64,000 nucleotides of DNA from CAVUPF01 sp963777915 (GTDB taxonomy: Bacteria > Actinomycetota > Thermoleophilia > Solirubrobacterales > 70-9): the NCBI GenBank assembly GCA_963777915.1, contig CAVZSH010000007.1, forward strand, positions 99,264 through 163,263. Direction: 5' to 3'. The position numbers and the translations under genes are program-made. Shown here in pieces: positions 46,530 through 56,490 of the stretch (positions within the stretch are counted from its first letter, which is position 1; every line of letters starts with the position of its first letter). The notes under the pieces were generated by a model that was not told where the DNA came from, ran no database searches, and was given only the letters and a program-made list of their open reading frames with translations.

Positions 46530-47360
46530 TCAGCCCCCCGCCGAGCTGGTCGAAGAGGCAGCGGGCGCCGAGGGCGTGGTCGAGGAGGCAGCGGGCGTCG
46601 TAGTTGTCGAAGAGGTCGTTGTCGACGGCGACGGGGGGCTCGCGGCTTCGGTTGAGCCAGCAGCATCGCTGGAGACTGGCGCCGCATCGAAAGCGGCGAC
46701 GATCTGGAACTGGGCGATGAAGGTACGCGTCTGGCAGCTCGAGCTAGCCCCCCCGCCCGAGGCTGGTGTCGCGGAACCGCTGCTGACCGAGCCGCCGCTA
46801 GCTTGATTACTTCCAAGCGCCGAGGACTGCACGCCGACCCGGGTCACGCCGTCGATATCCTTCAACGCCTGGATGAATCCGGCGACAGCTTCCTGACTGC
46901 GGGCGCACCCGACCAGCTCCAGTGCCGGTCCCGGGACCGAGGCGCGTAGGGCTATGCTGGCTGCGCCTTCTGGGCTGACCTGGGGATTGTCGGTAGCGGT
47001 GAGGTTGGTAAGCCAGACGTCGCCCGGCAGGACGAGGGCAAGTTCACGCATCACCCGTTCCCAATCAAAGCGGCTGTCGGCGAGGCTGGTGACGGTCGCA
47101 ACGCGCTGATCGTGGACGTTGTGAAACTGGGTATAGGCGTCAAAGCGGGCCGCGCGGGCTTTGGCGACGGCATTTTGTTGCTGGAGTTGGGCGACCTCCG
47201 TCTTGCGTTCGGAGATCTGGTTCTCGGAGATGACGAGCACGCTCACTCCAGCCAGGGCGGCGATTAGGGCTCCGATGACGATGTAGGCGAGCGGGCCGCC
47301 CCGCATCGGGGCGCGCCGTCCGTGGCGCTGGTTGATCGGAATGAGGTTGACGGGGCGCAT
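46530..47360 (-). CDS. pilN: Pilus assembly protein PilN
   Basis: Intact 276-residue bitopic protein. It opens MRPVNLIPINQRHGRRA, the conserved N-terminal motif (xxNLxP) that docks in PilM. One membrane segment (LAYIVIGALIAALAGVSVLV), a coiled coil (ISERKTEVAQLQQQNAVAKA), and a ferredoxin-like domain with DWERVMRELALVLPGDVWLT follow. The C-terminus is a long Ser/Thr/Ala-rich tail. It starts two bases after the pilM stop and is followed one base later by pilO. It links the PilM ring to PilO. Confidence 0.9.
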   Translation of the reverse strand: MRPVNLIPINQRHGRRAPMRGGPLAYIVIGALIAALAGVSVLVISENQISERKTEVAQLQQQNAVAKARAARFDAYTQFHNVHDQRVATVTSLADSRFDWERVMRELALVLPGDVWLTNLTATDNPQVSPEGAASIALRASVPGPALELVGCARSQEAVAGFIQALKDIDGVTRVGVQSSALGSNQASGGSVSSGSATPASGGGASSSCQTRTFIAQFQIVAAFDAAPVSSDAAGSTEAASPPSPSTTTSSTTTTPAASSTTPSAPAASSTSSAGG

Positions 47361-47362
47361 CT

Positions 47363-48476
47363 TTACTCGTCCAGTGCGAGGCCGTAGGAGAGCGTTAGGC
47401 GGGCGGCGGAGGCCGGGTCAAGGTTCGAGAGCGGCTCGGGGAGGCCGGTCGCGATCGGCAAGCCGAGGATCGGCTCCATTTGCTCCCCGAGTCCGGGGAT
47501 AATGCTGCCTGGTCCACTGAGGACGACGCGCTCGACTGGCACTGCCGCCTCCTGGGTGCCATAGAAATCGAGCGAGAGGCGAAGCTCATCGAGCAGGGAG
47601 GAGGTCCGCTCTCATTCGCTGCCCGTGCCTTGGCGATCGTCTCAGGGTCCCCCTCGATAGTCTCGATGCGGCTGGGTTAGGCCGACGTGGCCAAGCCACA
47701 TCCGGGCGTGCTCTCGGCTTAACCCGCTCGCACCGGCGAGGACGTCGGCGACGCCCTCGAGGCCAACTGGCGAGACGCGGGTGAACAGGCACGAGCGTCC
47801 CTTGGCGATCGCCAGGTTGGTCGACGTCGCCGACGTTGCAGTAAAGGACGGCAGATTGGGCGGCGTTCAGGACGCTGTCGCCGTCGCCGGCTGGATCGGG
47901 TCCGGGAGTGGCTGGGCCGGCAAGAGCGCGGATCAGGCCAAAAGCCGAGAGGTCGACTCCGAACGGCTCCAGGCCGGCGTCGCGCAGGGGCTTCAGCGTG
48001 GCGGCGATCATGTCGCGGCGGGCGGCGACGACGATCACGTCGATTTGCGGCGGCACCGCCTTCGGCGGCCCGCACGCCGCCGATCACCCGGTGGTCGAGA
48101 ACCGCCTGCTCGATCGGCATCGGGATCTGCTCCTGGGCCTCAGAAGCGCACGGCGGCCTCCAGCTCCTTGGGGTCCTCGATCGTCGGCAGCCGCAGGGTC
48201 CGCACCACGACACGCTGGTTGGCGATGCCGAGCCGCACGCGGCGGGAGAGCCTGTGTCTCGGCGAAAGGGACCGCGGAGCGCCTCGGTGAGGCTGCCGGG
48301 GTCGGTGACCTCGCCGTCGTGGAAGGCCCCGGGAGGAAGCGGGGCGACCGCGGTAGCGGTAGCCGTGCGGCGCCGTTGGCGCGCACCTCGGTGGCGGCGA
48401 TGCTGCCGGCCTCGATCTCGAGGCCCACAATCGCGGTGTCCTTTTTCTTGGCTCGTTCTTGAGCATTTGGGTTCAT
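47363..48476 (-). pseudogene. pilM: Pilus assembly protein PilM (many frameshifts)
   Basis: Actin-like cytoplasmic protein of the alignment complex, found in pieces. These include MNPNAQERAKKKDTAIVGLE, EIEAGSIAATEVRANGAARL, PLPPGAFHDGEVTDPGSLTE, EQIPMPIEQAVLDHRVIGGV, DVIVVAARRDMIAATLKPLR and SGLSREHARMWLGHVGLTQP. PVERVVLSGPGSIIPGLGEQ, the phosphate-2/adenosine region of the fold, leads to LTLSYGLALDE and TAA. At least six frame changes lie between 47590 and 48400. The start is ATG 48476. The peptides keep family character throughout, so consensus error is likely. It is followed two bases later by pilN. Confidence 0.78.
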
Positions 48477-48581
48477 CCATGGGGCTGGCGGGCGCCGAGC
48501 GCTGCGGTCACTCTCTTGAATCGACCGATCGGCCACAGAACCTTTGCCTTGCAAGTACCCAAAATTAGGAAAACTCGGCGG

Positions 48582-50153
48582 TCAGTCGATCGTCTCCCGC
48601 CCGATCACCCAGGCCGATTGACCAGGTTCGATGAAGCTCGGCGGCTCGATGGTGTGCAGGCGTTCGTCATATTCGTAGTTCTTCAAATAGCCGGTGCTGG
48701 CCCGTTTCCGGTGCCGACGGCGCCACGGAACTTTTGTGCGATCGCCCCTTCGACAGTGAGCGTTCCCAGAGGAGCCCCGCAGTTGTAGTTGTCGACGATG
48801 AAGGAGTGGTTGATGGCGAGGATTGCGGCGTCGATGGTCGGATTTTCGATTGAGCCGGGGCCGTTGCTTCATTCCGTCTGATGGGTTTTACTGTTGGTGA
48901 CGTTTTCGAAGGGGTGATATACGCGAACGAAGTTGTTGGCGATCAGGCCGAGCATGCCTACTTCGCTGGTATCGATGAGATTGCCGTTGATGATGATGTC
49001 GTTCTCGGCGGCAATCGTCAGCTGCCCCGAGTAGCTTCCTGGACGTAGACATTGCCGCATTCGGAGGTTTCCTGGTAGGTGGTTTCGAAGGGCGTATACG
49101 CGCCGGTGCAGGTGCTGTTTTAGACGTAGACGACTCCGTTGGCGGGAAACGGTCCGGAATAGAGCTCCTTTCCGTGCATGTATTTCCCGTTGCCTACGGT
49201 CATCGTCGTACCGCTCAGGCAGATCCTTACCTGGCCTTTGTACTTGAACGCCGGTTCGGCGATCGAGGCGAGCTGGGAGTTGGTTTCCGGCGGGGTGTAG
49301 AACGGAGAATTGCCCTGAGTGCCGGCGAAGTTGGTTTCCTTGCAGTTTGACCCGGAATGGGGGATCCTTGGTCGAGTACCAGCCTTTCGCAGGGGAGCTG
49401 ACTTCGATCGGGTCACTGGGGTTCGTCCGAGGGTCGGGTTTTCGCAGATTACGAAGGCATCGTTGGTATGCATCGGGCCTTTGATGTTGTCGCCACTTAC
49501 AAATGAGATCGTGTCGCAGTACTTTCCGCCAGAGTTGGGGATTTCGTCGTTATAGCGGCCTTCTTGGATCGTCTTGGAGCACTGTTCGTAGGCGCCTTTG
49601 ATGGTGGCTTCGTTGCCGTAGGTGACCGGGTCTGAGGTCTCGAGCTGGGTGAAGTAGACGTAATCGAGGAAGCTGGCAGGTTTGAAGGTCGCGATGATCG
49701 ATACCTTCGCGCTTCCGGAGAACCCCGTCGAGTGGATCCTGAAGGTCCCCTTCATCGGCCGCATCGATTCGAGCATGCTCGCGGTCGCCGTGTGAGACGT
49801 TGGTCGGGTCGCAGGTTTGTGGCCGGTGGCGGGGAGCAGTTCGATCGCGTAGGTCGCTCCGGTGTTGCCGGGCACCGGCGCCGTTTTGCGGTCGCGCCCT
49901 TTTGGTTCACCGCGCTGGGCGCCGGCACGTTCGTGCAATTTGCCCAGTAGCCGTTTTCGTTGTGGAGGTGGAAGGCGTAGTCATCGATCCCTGCCTTGGC
50001 GGCCTCGTAGGCCTGCTTTTGGTTAGGTCGTGCCCGGTCAGCTTGGCGTCGCCGTTGACGGCGGTAACTGCGGCCAGGACCAGGAGGGAGATCAGCGCCA
50101 GGCCGATCATCGTGAAGATCAAGGTGAATCCGCTCTCCTCTGTCGCGGCTCAC
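48582..50153 (-). pseudogene. PilX-like pilus-associated protein (frameshifted)
   Basis: Starts at GTG 50153 overlapping the previous stop, then in the corrected frame EESGFTLIFTMIGLALISLL: a prepilin-like N-terminus followed by KQAYEAAKAGIDDYAFHLHN, the region after the helix in PilX-type proteins. The large C-terminal part includes VKVSIIATF-like strands, GDNIKGPMHTNDAFVICENP, VRICLSGTTMTVGNGKYMHG, LTIAAENDIIINGNLIDTSE and GYLKNYEYDERLHTIEPPSF, ending PGQSAWVIGRETID. Six or so frame changes are needed. The beta-rich region resembles polymer-forming or parallel-beta repeats. A similar protein occurs in related pilus clusters as I recall. Role: minor pilus component, inferred. Confidence 0.65.
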
Positions 50154-50825
50154 TGGCACGGCAGGCTCGGCGGCTGTTCATTGAAGGAGGGCGGGGTGAG
50201 GCGCAGCGAGGCGCTGCCCTGGATCTTGCGGCGCGCTCCACCGTCGGCGACCGGCGTGTTGTTGGGGGTGGCGCGTGAGGGCGATGCGAACCTCGACCGT
50301 GAGGGCGGCTTTGGCTTCGTAGCGGGTTTTCAGAGGGGTTTCGGAGAGTTCGCCGTTGGAGTAGGCGTAGTAGCTGAAGATCGAGCTGCTTGGCGCTATC
50401 GGGGCGATGTTGGTCATCAGCTGCGTCGTCGTGGGTAGCCGAAGGTCCAGTCGGCGCCGTACCGCCTGTACGCGGGAACTGAGTTGGCTGAGGGACGCCT
50501 TAGCTGAGGCTGATCATGCTGAGCATGGGGGTGGGGGCGACTTGGGAGCCTTCTGGTGGAGAAATCGAGGGAGGTACCGGTGCTTTTGGCGTATATGGGG
50601 GCGATCTGGGGCGCCACGCAGGCCGAGTGGAGCTCTTCGATGATCCCGTCGAGGACGACGCGCGCGCGCTGGGTGGCGTCGACATGGGCGGACTTGCGTT
50701 CCGTCCAGCGTAACGAGAATGACCATAGTCAGTATGGCGAGGAACACGAGTCCAGCGCGGGTCCCCACCATCAGTTCGATCAGAGTGGCGCCGCGCTCGT
50801 CGCGAATGTGACGGCGGCGCTTCAC
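50150..50825 (-). pseudogene. PilW-like minor prepilin (frameshifted)
   Basis: Starts GTG 50825 (GTGA overlap with the upstream gene). The N-terminus MKRRRHIRDERGATLIELMV has the prepilin cleavage pattern (G/ATLIE) with Glu at +5 and a hydrophobic helix (LVFLAILTMVILVTL). Pieces in other frames read CVAPQIAPIYAKSTGTSLDF, FSYYAYSNGELSETPLKTRY and EAKAALTVEVRIALT, and end TPPSFNEQPPSLPCQ at TGA 50150-50152. About four frame changes. Order and size fit PilW. It would help prime the pilus tip. Confidence 0.65.
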
Positions 50826-52179
50826 GGCATCGTCTTTTCGCTTTGAGGCGTACCCGAGAGTTCGGAGCGGTAGAGTGCTGTGCCGTTGATCGAGATCTTC
50901 GCACGGCGGATGGCTTTTCGATGCGGCTGCTTTCTTTTCGTCGGTCTGACCGGGGCCGCGGCGCAGATGTCATGGTTCCCCCAGGGCAGGCCAGGTTCGG
51001 CGTAGTGTCCTTTGCCGTTTGCGTTGGTCGTAGTAGATTCGCTCGACAGAGTTTCCATTCGGTTCTTTGCATTTGAGTCGGTGACCGTGACGCGCGGCAC
51101 TATCACTTACCGGTTTGCCGTTGTAGGTGACGGTCAGGTTGAGTGCCGGCAGCTGGATTGTCGCATGCGCGGCTTCGCCGGCGGGGACGATGACGCTCGC
51201 CATTGCCGCTGCGCCCGGAGAGTTGGCTTCACTTTTTGGATTCGGATTATCCTTTTCGCAAGCGCCCGCGTAAACCGTGTCAGGGGTGGTGAAGGGGAAG
51301 AGGGGGTGTGGCTTTGACCGTTGCTTCCCGCGCACGCTATGAGTCCAGAATGCTTTCGCGGTCGTCATTTCCGCGTTGTAGACGACCACCGAATCGGCGT
51401 AGGCGGGTTTGAATTCCGAACTGCTTCCGACCCGGTATTTGAATGGGACGCTGATCGCCCCAGGCCGGTCATATTGCAGCGACACCGTCACGGTGCTGCT
51501 GGGGATCACGCCGACGATCTTTGATTCCGGAGGGTTGCCGTTCTTGTCGACCAAGCCCGCTGCGGTGAGGAGTCAGCGTGTAATTGCCCGAGGGCAGGTC
51601 GGCGAAGTCGGCGCAGCCGTTGGAATCGGTCGAGCCACTGAAAGTCCCGGCCCCGGTTCCCGAGATCCCCACTCCGGCGAGCGGAGTGCCGGCGGCATTG
51701 GTGGCGGAGATCGTCAATGTGCCGTGGCTCGGGTCAAGCGAGCCGTTCGACGGCGAGACGATGCTCTGGATGACCGCCGGCGCGCGAGCGCCCATGTTCG
51801 GCCAGGTGACGGTCGAGGTGATCCGCACGTAATCGGCCGAGGAGGCACCCGTCGTGCAGGAAGCGGTCCCGGTCGTGTTGTTGACGAAGAGGCCGGTCGA
51901 TTCGATCGTGAAGGTGCTCCCGTTGAGCGTGACCGACCGGGTCTGCTGCAGCCTGTTGAGAGTGGAGATCCGCATCGAGCGCAGGCGCGCCTGGTCTTCT
52001 TGGGCGAGGGCGTAGGCCTCGGAGTGGGTGCGCTCGGAGGCGGCGGAGTGGGTGGTCGCGATCAGCAGCGTCAGCACGGCACCGGCGACGAGCACGATCA
52101 TGATCGCGCTGACCAGGACCTCGATCAGCACGAAGCCCGCCTGAGCAGGCGGGGTCGATCGCGCTCGAGCTGGCGTCAT
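50822..52179 (-). pseudogene. PilV-like minor prepilin with large C-terminal domain (frameshifted)
   Basis: Starts ATG 52179: MTPARARSTPPAQAG/FVLIEVLVSAIMIVL, a prepilin leader with cleavage before Phe and Glu at +5, followed by HSEAYALAQEDQARLRSMRI, typical of PilV. The globular part includes VTLNGSTFTIESTGLFVNNT and an Ig/carboxypeptidase-regulatory-like segment (GTPLAGVGISGTGAGTFSGS, SNGCADFADLPSGNYTL). Near 51560 the frame changes and KIVGVIPSSTVTVSLQYDRP continues. Another change near 51000 leads to RRAKISINGTALYRSELSGT and the stop at 50822. It is first in the minus arm and divergent from the HxlR regulator, with a palindromic operator between. Confidence 0.7.
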
Positions 52180-52260
52180 GACTATCCAATCGGAGCGGCC
52201 GCGCCTGAGCTTTAGCCCATCAAAGCGCGCAAACGCCGCCGCCACGCGCTTTTGCCCACT

Positions 52261-52300
52261 GCTTCAGTAAGTGAAGCTATGTCGCTACACTTGCTGAAGC
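52261..52300. promoter_or_regulatory. Long inverted repeat, probable HxlR operator
   Basis: GCTTCAGTAAGTG (52261-52273) is mirrored by CACTTGCTGAAGC (52288-52300), one mismatch in 13, with 14 bases between. The left arm also forms a smaller palindrome GCTTCA-GTAAG-TGAAGC. It lies upstream of the hxlR-type start at 52336 and 82 bases before the PilV-like start on the other strand. Confidence 0.6.
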
Positions 52301-52335
52301 GAGGCGATCCGACCAACCTATGCCTCCCTTCCGCG

Positions 52336-52683
52336 ATGAGCGCCCTCAGCAACTCCAGATGTCCCGTCTGCCGCACCGCAGAAGTGGTCTGCGGCAAGTG
52401 GACGCTCCTTTTGATCCGCGACCTCGCCGACGGCAGCAGTCGCTTCTGTGAGCTTGAGCGCTCGCTCGAGGGGATCAGCCCGCGCACCCTCTCGCTGCGA
52501 CTACGGGCCCTGGAAGAGGAGGGAATCGTCGAGCGTCATACCTTCCCCGAGGTTCCGCCCCGTGTCGAGTACGCGCTGACCCAGAAGGGCGAGGCGCTGG
52601 TGCCGCTGATCGACGACATGCGGACCTATGGGGCGCGCTGGCTGTTTGCCGAGGACGCCGAGCCAGCGCCCGCCGCCGTCTAG
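52336..52683 (+). CDS. HxlR-family transcriptional regulator
   Basis: Winged-helix regulator of 115 residues from ATG 52336. The diagnostic start is CPVCRTAEVVCGKWTLLLIRDL, then SSRFCELERSLEGISPRTLSLRLRALEEEGIVER, the DNA-binding helices and wing, and VEYALTQKGEALVPLIDDM. Earlier in-frame starts exist (52252, 52279), but the operator at 52261-52300 would then lie inside the gene, so 52336 is preferred. Three cysteines near the N-terminus (CPVC, VVCG) could sense redox or electrophiles, as in some family members. It is divergent from the pilus minor-pilin operon and may regulate it or itself. Confidence 0.88.
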   Translation: MSALSNSRCPVCRTAEVVCGKWTLLLIRDLADGSSRFCELERSLEGISPRTLSLRLRALEEEGIVERHTFPEVPPRVEYALTQKGEALVPLIDDMRTYGARWLFAEDAEPAPAAV

Positions 52684-52763
52684 ATCAAACGTCCAAAAGA
52701 GCACGATCTGCAAGGCGCCGTGCAGGCGCAGGAGCGCCTCGGGGCGGGCGGAAGCGTTGGGTC

Positions 52764-54348
52764 GTGGGCGACTTCCTCCTCAACGAGGCTCTGAAGCGGC
52801 TGGCGCTCGAGGCCGCGACGCGCTTCAGCGCGCTAGTCGCCGGCGGCGATCAGATCCCCTTCGACGTTGCCGAGGACGCCGGGCCTGAATCGCCCTTCTA
52901 CCGCTACCTGCCGTTGACCTCCCACTACGTGCTCGAGCGTGAGGTCGAGCTGCGCTCCCTACCCGCCTTCGGCCCGGCCTGCGATGCGGTCGAGGAGGCC
53001 GGCGTCGCGGCGCCCTATCCTGGAGGCGCGCGGCGAGGCGGTCCCGGCTGATCCCGCTGAGCGCTCCGCGCGGGCGCTGACGATCTTCATCGCCTCCCTC
53101 TGGGACGGCTGCACCGAGTTCTCACTTGATCGGGCGCGACTCGACAACGCGCTGGCCGTGCTCGACGCCGAGGCCCGGGACGCCGACCAGGCCGACGTCC
53201 TGATCGTCCCGATGGTCGGGCTGCGGATGACGTTGACCCGACTTCAACTGCCGCATGGGGTGCGGGTGCTCCGTGCCGACGCGATCGAGGCGCCGATCGA
53301 GGCGATGCGCAGCGAGGGGATGGGCCGTGCGGCCTGGGAGCCGCAGTTCCTGGCGCTGGCCGAGCAGGATGGCGAGCCACAAGGCGCCGCGGAGGCGATC
53401 CGCCAGCTGGGAGAGCTGATCAGCGTCATGCGCCTCTTCAAGGGGGGCGGCGTCGGGCTCGGCCCATACGCCTTTGCCCCGACCGGCGAGGGCCGCTGGC
53501 GGCGAGTCGCCACCGGCGCCCCCGCGACCCGTCCTGGCGGGTATGAGCTGAGCGAGGAGGAGGCCGGGGAGCTTGCCGAGCTGGCAAGCGCCCTGGAGGC
53601 CCGCCCCGATCCCGACGGCGCTCTCGCCTGGGCGGTGGGACGCTTTGAGATGGGCTGCGAGCGCGAGACAGCGCTTGAGGGGTTGAGCGATCACCTGCTT
53701 GCCTTGCGCGCCGTGCTGGAGGGCCACGGCCCGGTCGGCGCCACACTGCCGATGCGGGCAGCGGCGCTGATTGCCGATGAGTCCCTGGACCGGATCGAGG
53801 CTCGCGAGCAGATCGAGCGCGCCCTGGAGCTGGAGCGATCCCTGATGAACGGCCTGCCGACCGATCACCGGCGGGAGTTGGCGAGCTGGACGGAGGAAGG
53901 CGTGCGCCGCCTCTTGCGCGACGCCGCCCTCGGCGAGCTGGGCACCGACATAAGCACCGCCGCCGATGAGACCTTGATCGCCACCGGCCTGGAGGCGGGG
54001 GACGCAGAGATCGCGGTCACTGCGTCAGATGCCCCACTCGAAGCGCTGGCGGGGTCCGCAGACAGCCGCCTTCAGCCGCCCCCCCCACCCGAGGAGGAGT
54101 ACATGGAGCCCGAGACCCGCATCATGGAGCCGATTCCCGAGGAAGATGAGATTCGCATCACCGCCACCCCGTGGCTCGATGAGATCTCGCTCGACCACAG
54201 CACGCTGGACTTCCCGGCGATCGCGGACGACATCGCCCACCGCGAGCGGGTGGACAGCCCCCGCGTCCGCCACCTCTTCCCGGTTCCCGAGGCGAACTGG
54301 GAGGTCGGCGAGCTGGAGTACGACCACTACAGCCGCCGCGCCGGTTAA
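52764..54348 (+). CDS. Conserved-looking hypothetical protein, about 527 aa (one frameshift)
   Basis: A large soluble protein without motifs I recognise. The first part (52764-53020) reads GDFLLNEALKRLALEAATRF and SHYVLEREVELRSLPAFGPA. After one extra C near 53021 it continues as LEARGEAVPADPAERSARAL and ALTIFIASLWDGCTEFSLDR. The middle is alpha-helical and acidic (RLDNALAVLDAEARDADQAD; GELISVMRLFKGGGVGLGPY; GCERETALEGLSDHLLALRA; REQIERALELERSLMNGLPT). The C-terminal 120 residues are acidic and Pro-rich, ending EVGELEYDHYSRRAG. No membrane segment or signal peptide. It ends four bases inside the convergent Get3-like gene. Start GTG 52764. Confidence 0.6.
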
Positions 54349-55496
54349 GCGCGACCGGCGGCGATCGCCACCCTCTCGGCTCCGGTCGCGAACAGGTAGC
54401 GGTTGATCTCGGCCAGGCCGGCGAGGTCGTGGACGTCCTCATCGAGGTGAGGGACGCGGATCACGCCCTTGCTCCGCAGCTCGGCCGCGAGCCGCTCGAT
54501 ATTGCGAGCGTCGCGCTCGGCAAGCGCCTGGTAGTCGGCGAAGTTCTCCGCCACCCGCAGCGCCAGGCCCTCTTCGCCAAGCCGCTCGGCCAGCGCGGCA
54601 GGCAAGCCGTCGCCGTCGCCGCGCAGCCGCTCGGCCGGGTAGTGGACCTTGTTGACGATGACGCCCCCGAAGGGCAGCTTCGCCTCGATCAGCTTGCGGT
54701 GGAAGTAGACGGCTTCGTCGATCGGCTCCCCCTGCGGCCCGCAGACGACCAAAAAGCAGGTGTGGGGGTCGGCGAGCAGGCTGTTTACCCGCTTGGCCCG
54801 GGCCTGGAAGCCGTCGACCATGCCGCTGAACGCGTTGAAGAACTCGGCCAGGTCGGCGATCAAATCAAAGCCGACGATCCGCTTGAAGACACTCAGCATT
54901 ACCGAGGCGCCGCGACCCGCGACCCGCGCCGCCAGGCCGGTCGGGCGCATGAAGACCCGCAGCGAGCGGCCCTCGATGAACTGGGTGAGACGGCGCGGGG
55001 CCTCGAGGAAGTCGAGCGCGTTGCGGGTCGGCGGCGTGTCGAGAACGAGCAGGTCAAAGCGTCCCTCGCTGTGCAGCTCAAACAGCTTCTCCATCGCCAT
55101 GTACTCCTGCGAGCCGGCCAGCGCGTTGGAGATCTGCTGGTAGATGCGGTTATCGAGAACGCGGTCGCGCGACTCCTCGTCGGGCGCCTGGCGGGCGATC
55201 AGCTCGTCGAAGGTCGCCTTTGCGTCGAGCATCATCGCCCACAGCTCGCCCTCGAGCTCGATGCCCTGCGCCTCGAGCAGCCTCGGGTCGACTCGACTCG
55301 CCTCGTTGCCCAGCTCCTTCAGCCCGAGCGAGTCGGCGAGCCGCTTCGCCGGGTCGATCGTCAAAACGCAGACCTTCAGACCGCGGGCGGCCATCCCGGT
55401 TGCGATCGCCGCCGAGGTTGTCGTCTTGCCGACCCCGCCAGAGCCGGCGCAGATGCAGATGCCCTTGCCCGCCAGGATGTCGCTGATCGAGGGCAT
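54345..55496 (-). CDS. ArsA/Get3-family ATPase, second of a pair
   Basis: A 383-residue P-loop ATPase. Deviant Walker A CAGSGGVGKTTTSAAIATGM (residues about 17-36), switch I DPAKRLADSLGL and switch II LLVLDTPPTRNALDFLEAPR are all present. The A-loop-like VNKVHYPAERL occurs late. It lacks the CxxC of eukaryotic Get3. It starts on the stop codon of the previous gene (TGATG), so the two are translated together. In mycobacteria an adjacent pair of Get3-like ATPases (Rv3679/Rv3680) has the same arrangement and has been linked to stress tolerance. The two subunits probably form a heterodimer. Substrate unknown. Confidence 0.87.
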   Translation of the reverse strand: MPSISDILAGKGICICAGSGGVGKTTTSAAIATGMAARGLKVCVLTIDPAKRLADSLGLKELGNEASRVDPRLLEAQGIELEGELWAMMLDAKATFDELIARQAPDEESRDRVLDNRIYQQISNALAGSQEYMAMEKLFELHSEGRFDLLVLDTPPTRNALDFLEAPRRLTQFIEGRSLRVFMRPTGLAARVAGRGASVMLSVFKRIVGFDLIADLAEFFNAFSGMVDGFQARAKRVNSLLADPHTCFLVVCGPQGEPIDEAVYFHRKLIEAKLPFGGVIVNKVHYPAERLRGDGDGLPAALAERLGEEGLALRVAENFADYQALAERDARNIERLAAELRSKGVIRVPHLDEDVHDLAGLAEINRYLFATGAERVAIAAGRA

Positions 55497-56415
55497 CAGC
55501 CGAGCCTGCCCGACAGCCGTTTCGCAGCCTCGGGCCCCAGTTCGGGCTCAAAGAGGAAGGGCAGGGTCTTCACCGGCGCCCTTACCCGGCGGCGCAGGCG
55601 GGCGAGCTGGGCGCGCTGGGAGCGGGCGCGGCCGTGCTCAGAGAGGGCTGCGCGCGCCGCCGCGCGCAGCGCCCCTGTCTCGCCTTCGGCCAGCTCGGCA
55701 AGGCGCACGGCCTCGGCCTTGGAGAAGCGCTCTGGGTAGAGCCCGTTCATGTAGATGCGGTCGACGGCGACGCCGATCTCCTCGCGCAGGTCGTGCTCGA
55801 GGGCGGCGGACTCGTTGACCGGCATCTCCTCCGGCAGGGCGACGATCGCGGCGCCGGTCCGCTCGTGGTCGGTGATATAGCCGTCCAGGCGCTGCGCCTG
55901 GGAGTGGATCGGGCCGACCCGCGCGATCGCTGCGAAGGTGCGCGGTGTCTGCAGGAAGCCGACCCCATGACCGGTGGCCGGGGCATCGACGATCACCAGG
56001 TCGTACTTTCGCCCGTTCTTGACCTTGCGGTCGAGCTGGGACAGCTCCCAGATCTTGCCGATCGTCACCAGCTCCTTGAGGCCGGGGGTGGCGGCGGCGA
56101 GGTAGCCGAAGATTCGGCTGCGGAAGAGCAGGTCGCGCATCGCCCGCACCTTGAGCTGGAGCAGCACGTACTCGCGCATCGCCTCGTCGGGGTCGATCGA
56201 GATTGACCAGAGGTTCTCCGCCATCTCGACCTCGTGAAAGCCGACCTCGGCGTGCTCGAAGATCCGCGAGGCGTTCTCCTGGGAGGAGACCTCGCAGACG
56301 ATCGTCCTCTTGCCCTGCGCGGCGGCGCGCAGGCCGAGGGCGACGGCGACCGTCGTCTTGCCGACGCCTCCCTTGCCGGTGACGAAGATAAGCCTCTTGT
56401 CGAGTAGCTCTGGCA
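55496..56415 (-). CDS. ArsA/Get3-family ATPase, first of a pair
   Basis: About 306 residues. Walker A FVTGKGGVGKTTVAVALGLR, switch I SSQENASRIFEHAEV, a helical region (LLQLKVRAMRDLLFRSRIFG) and switch II LVIVDAPATGHGVGFLQTPR. The helical region is of the type that forms the client-binding face in Get3 proteins, although hydrophobicity is modest. GTG 56415 (PELLDKRLIFV) is preferred as start because the longer frame to 56491 would run into the divergent parA start. It overlaps the second ATPase gene by one base. Divergent from parA by about 75 bp. Confidence 0.85.
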
Positions 56416-56490
56416 CGGGGGAGGTCGGGCAATTCCTAGCAATTTCTCCAAGCGGCAGGAAAAGCCGGTACCCATGCGAATACCCGCGCA

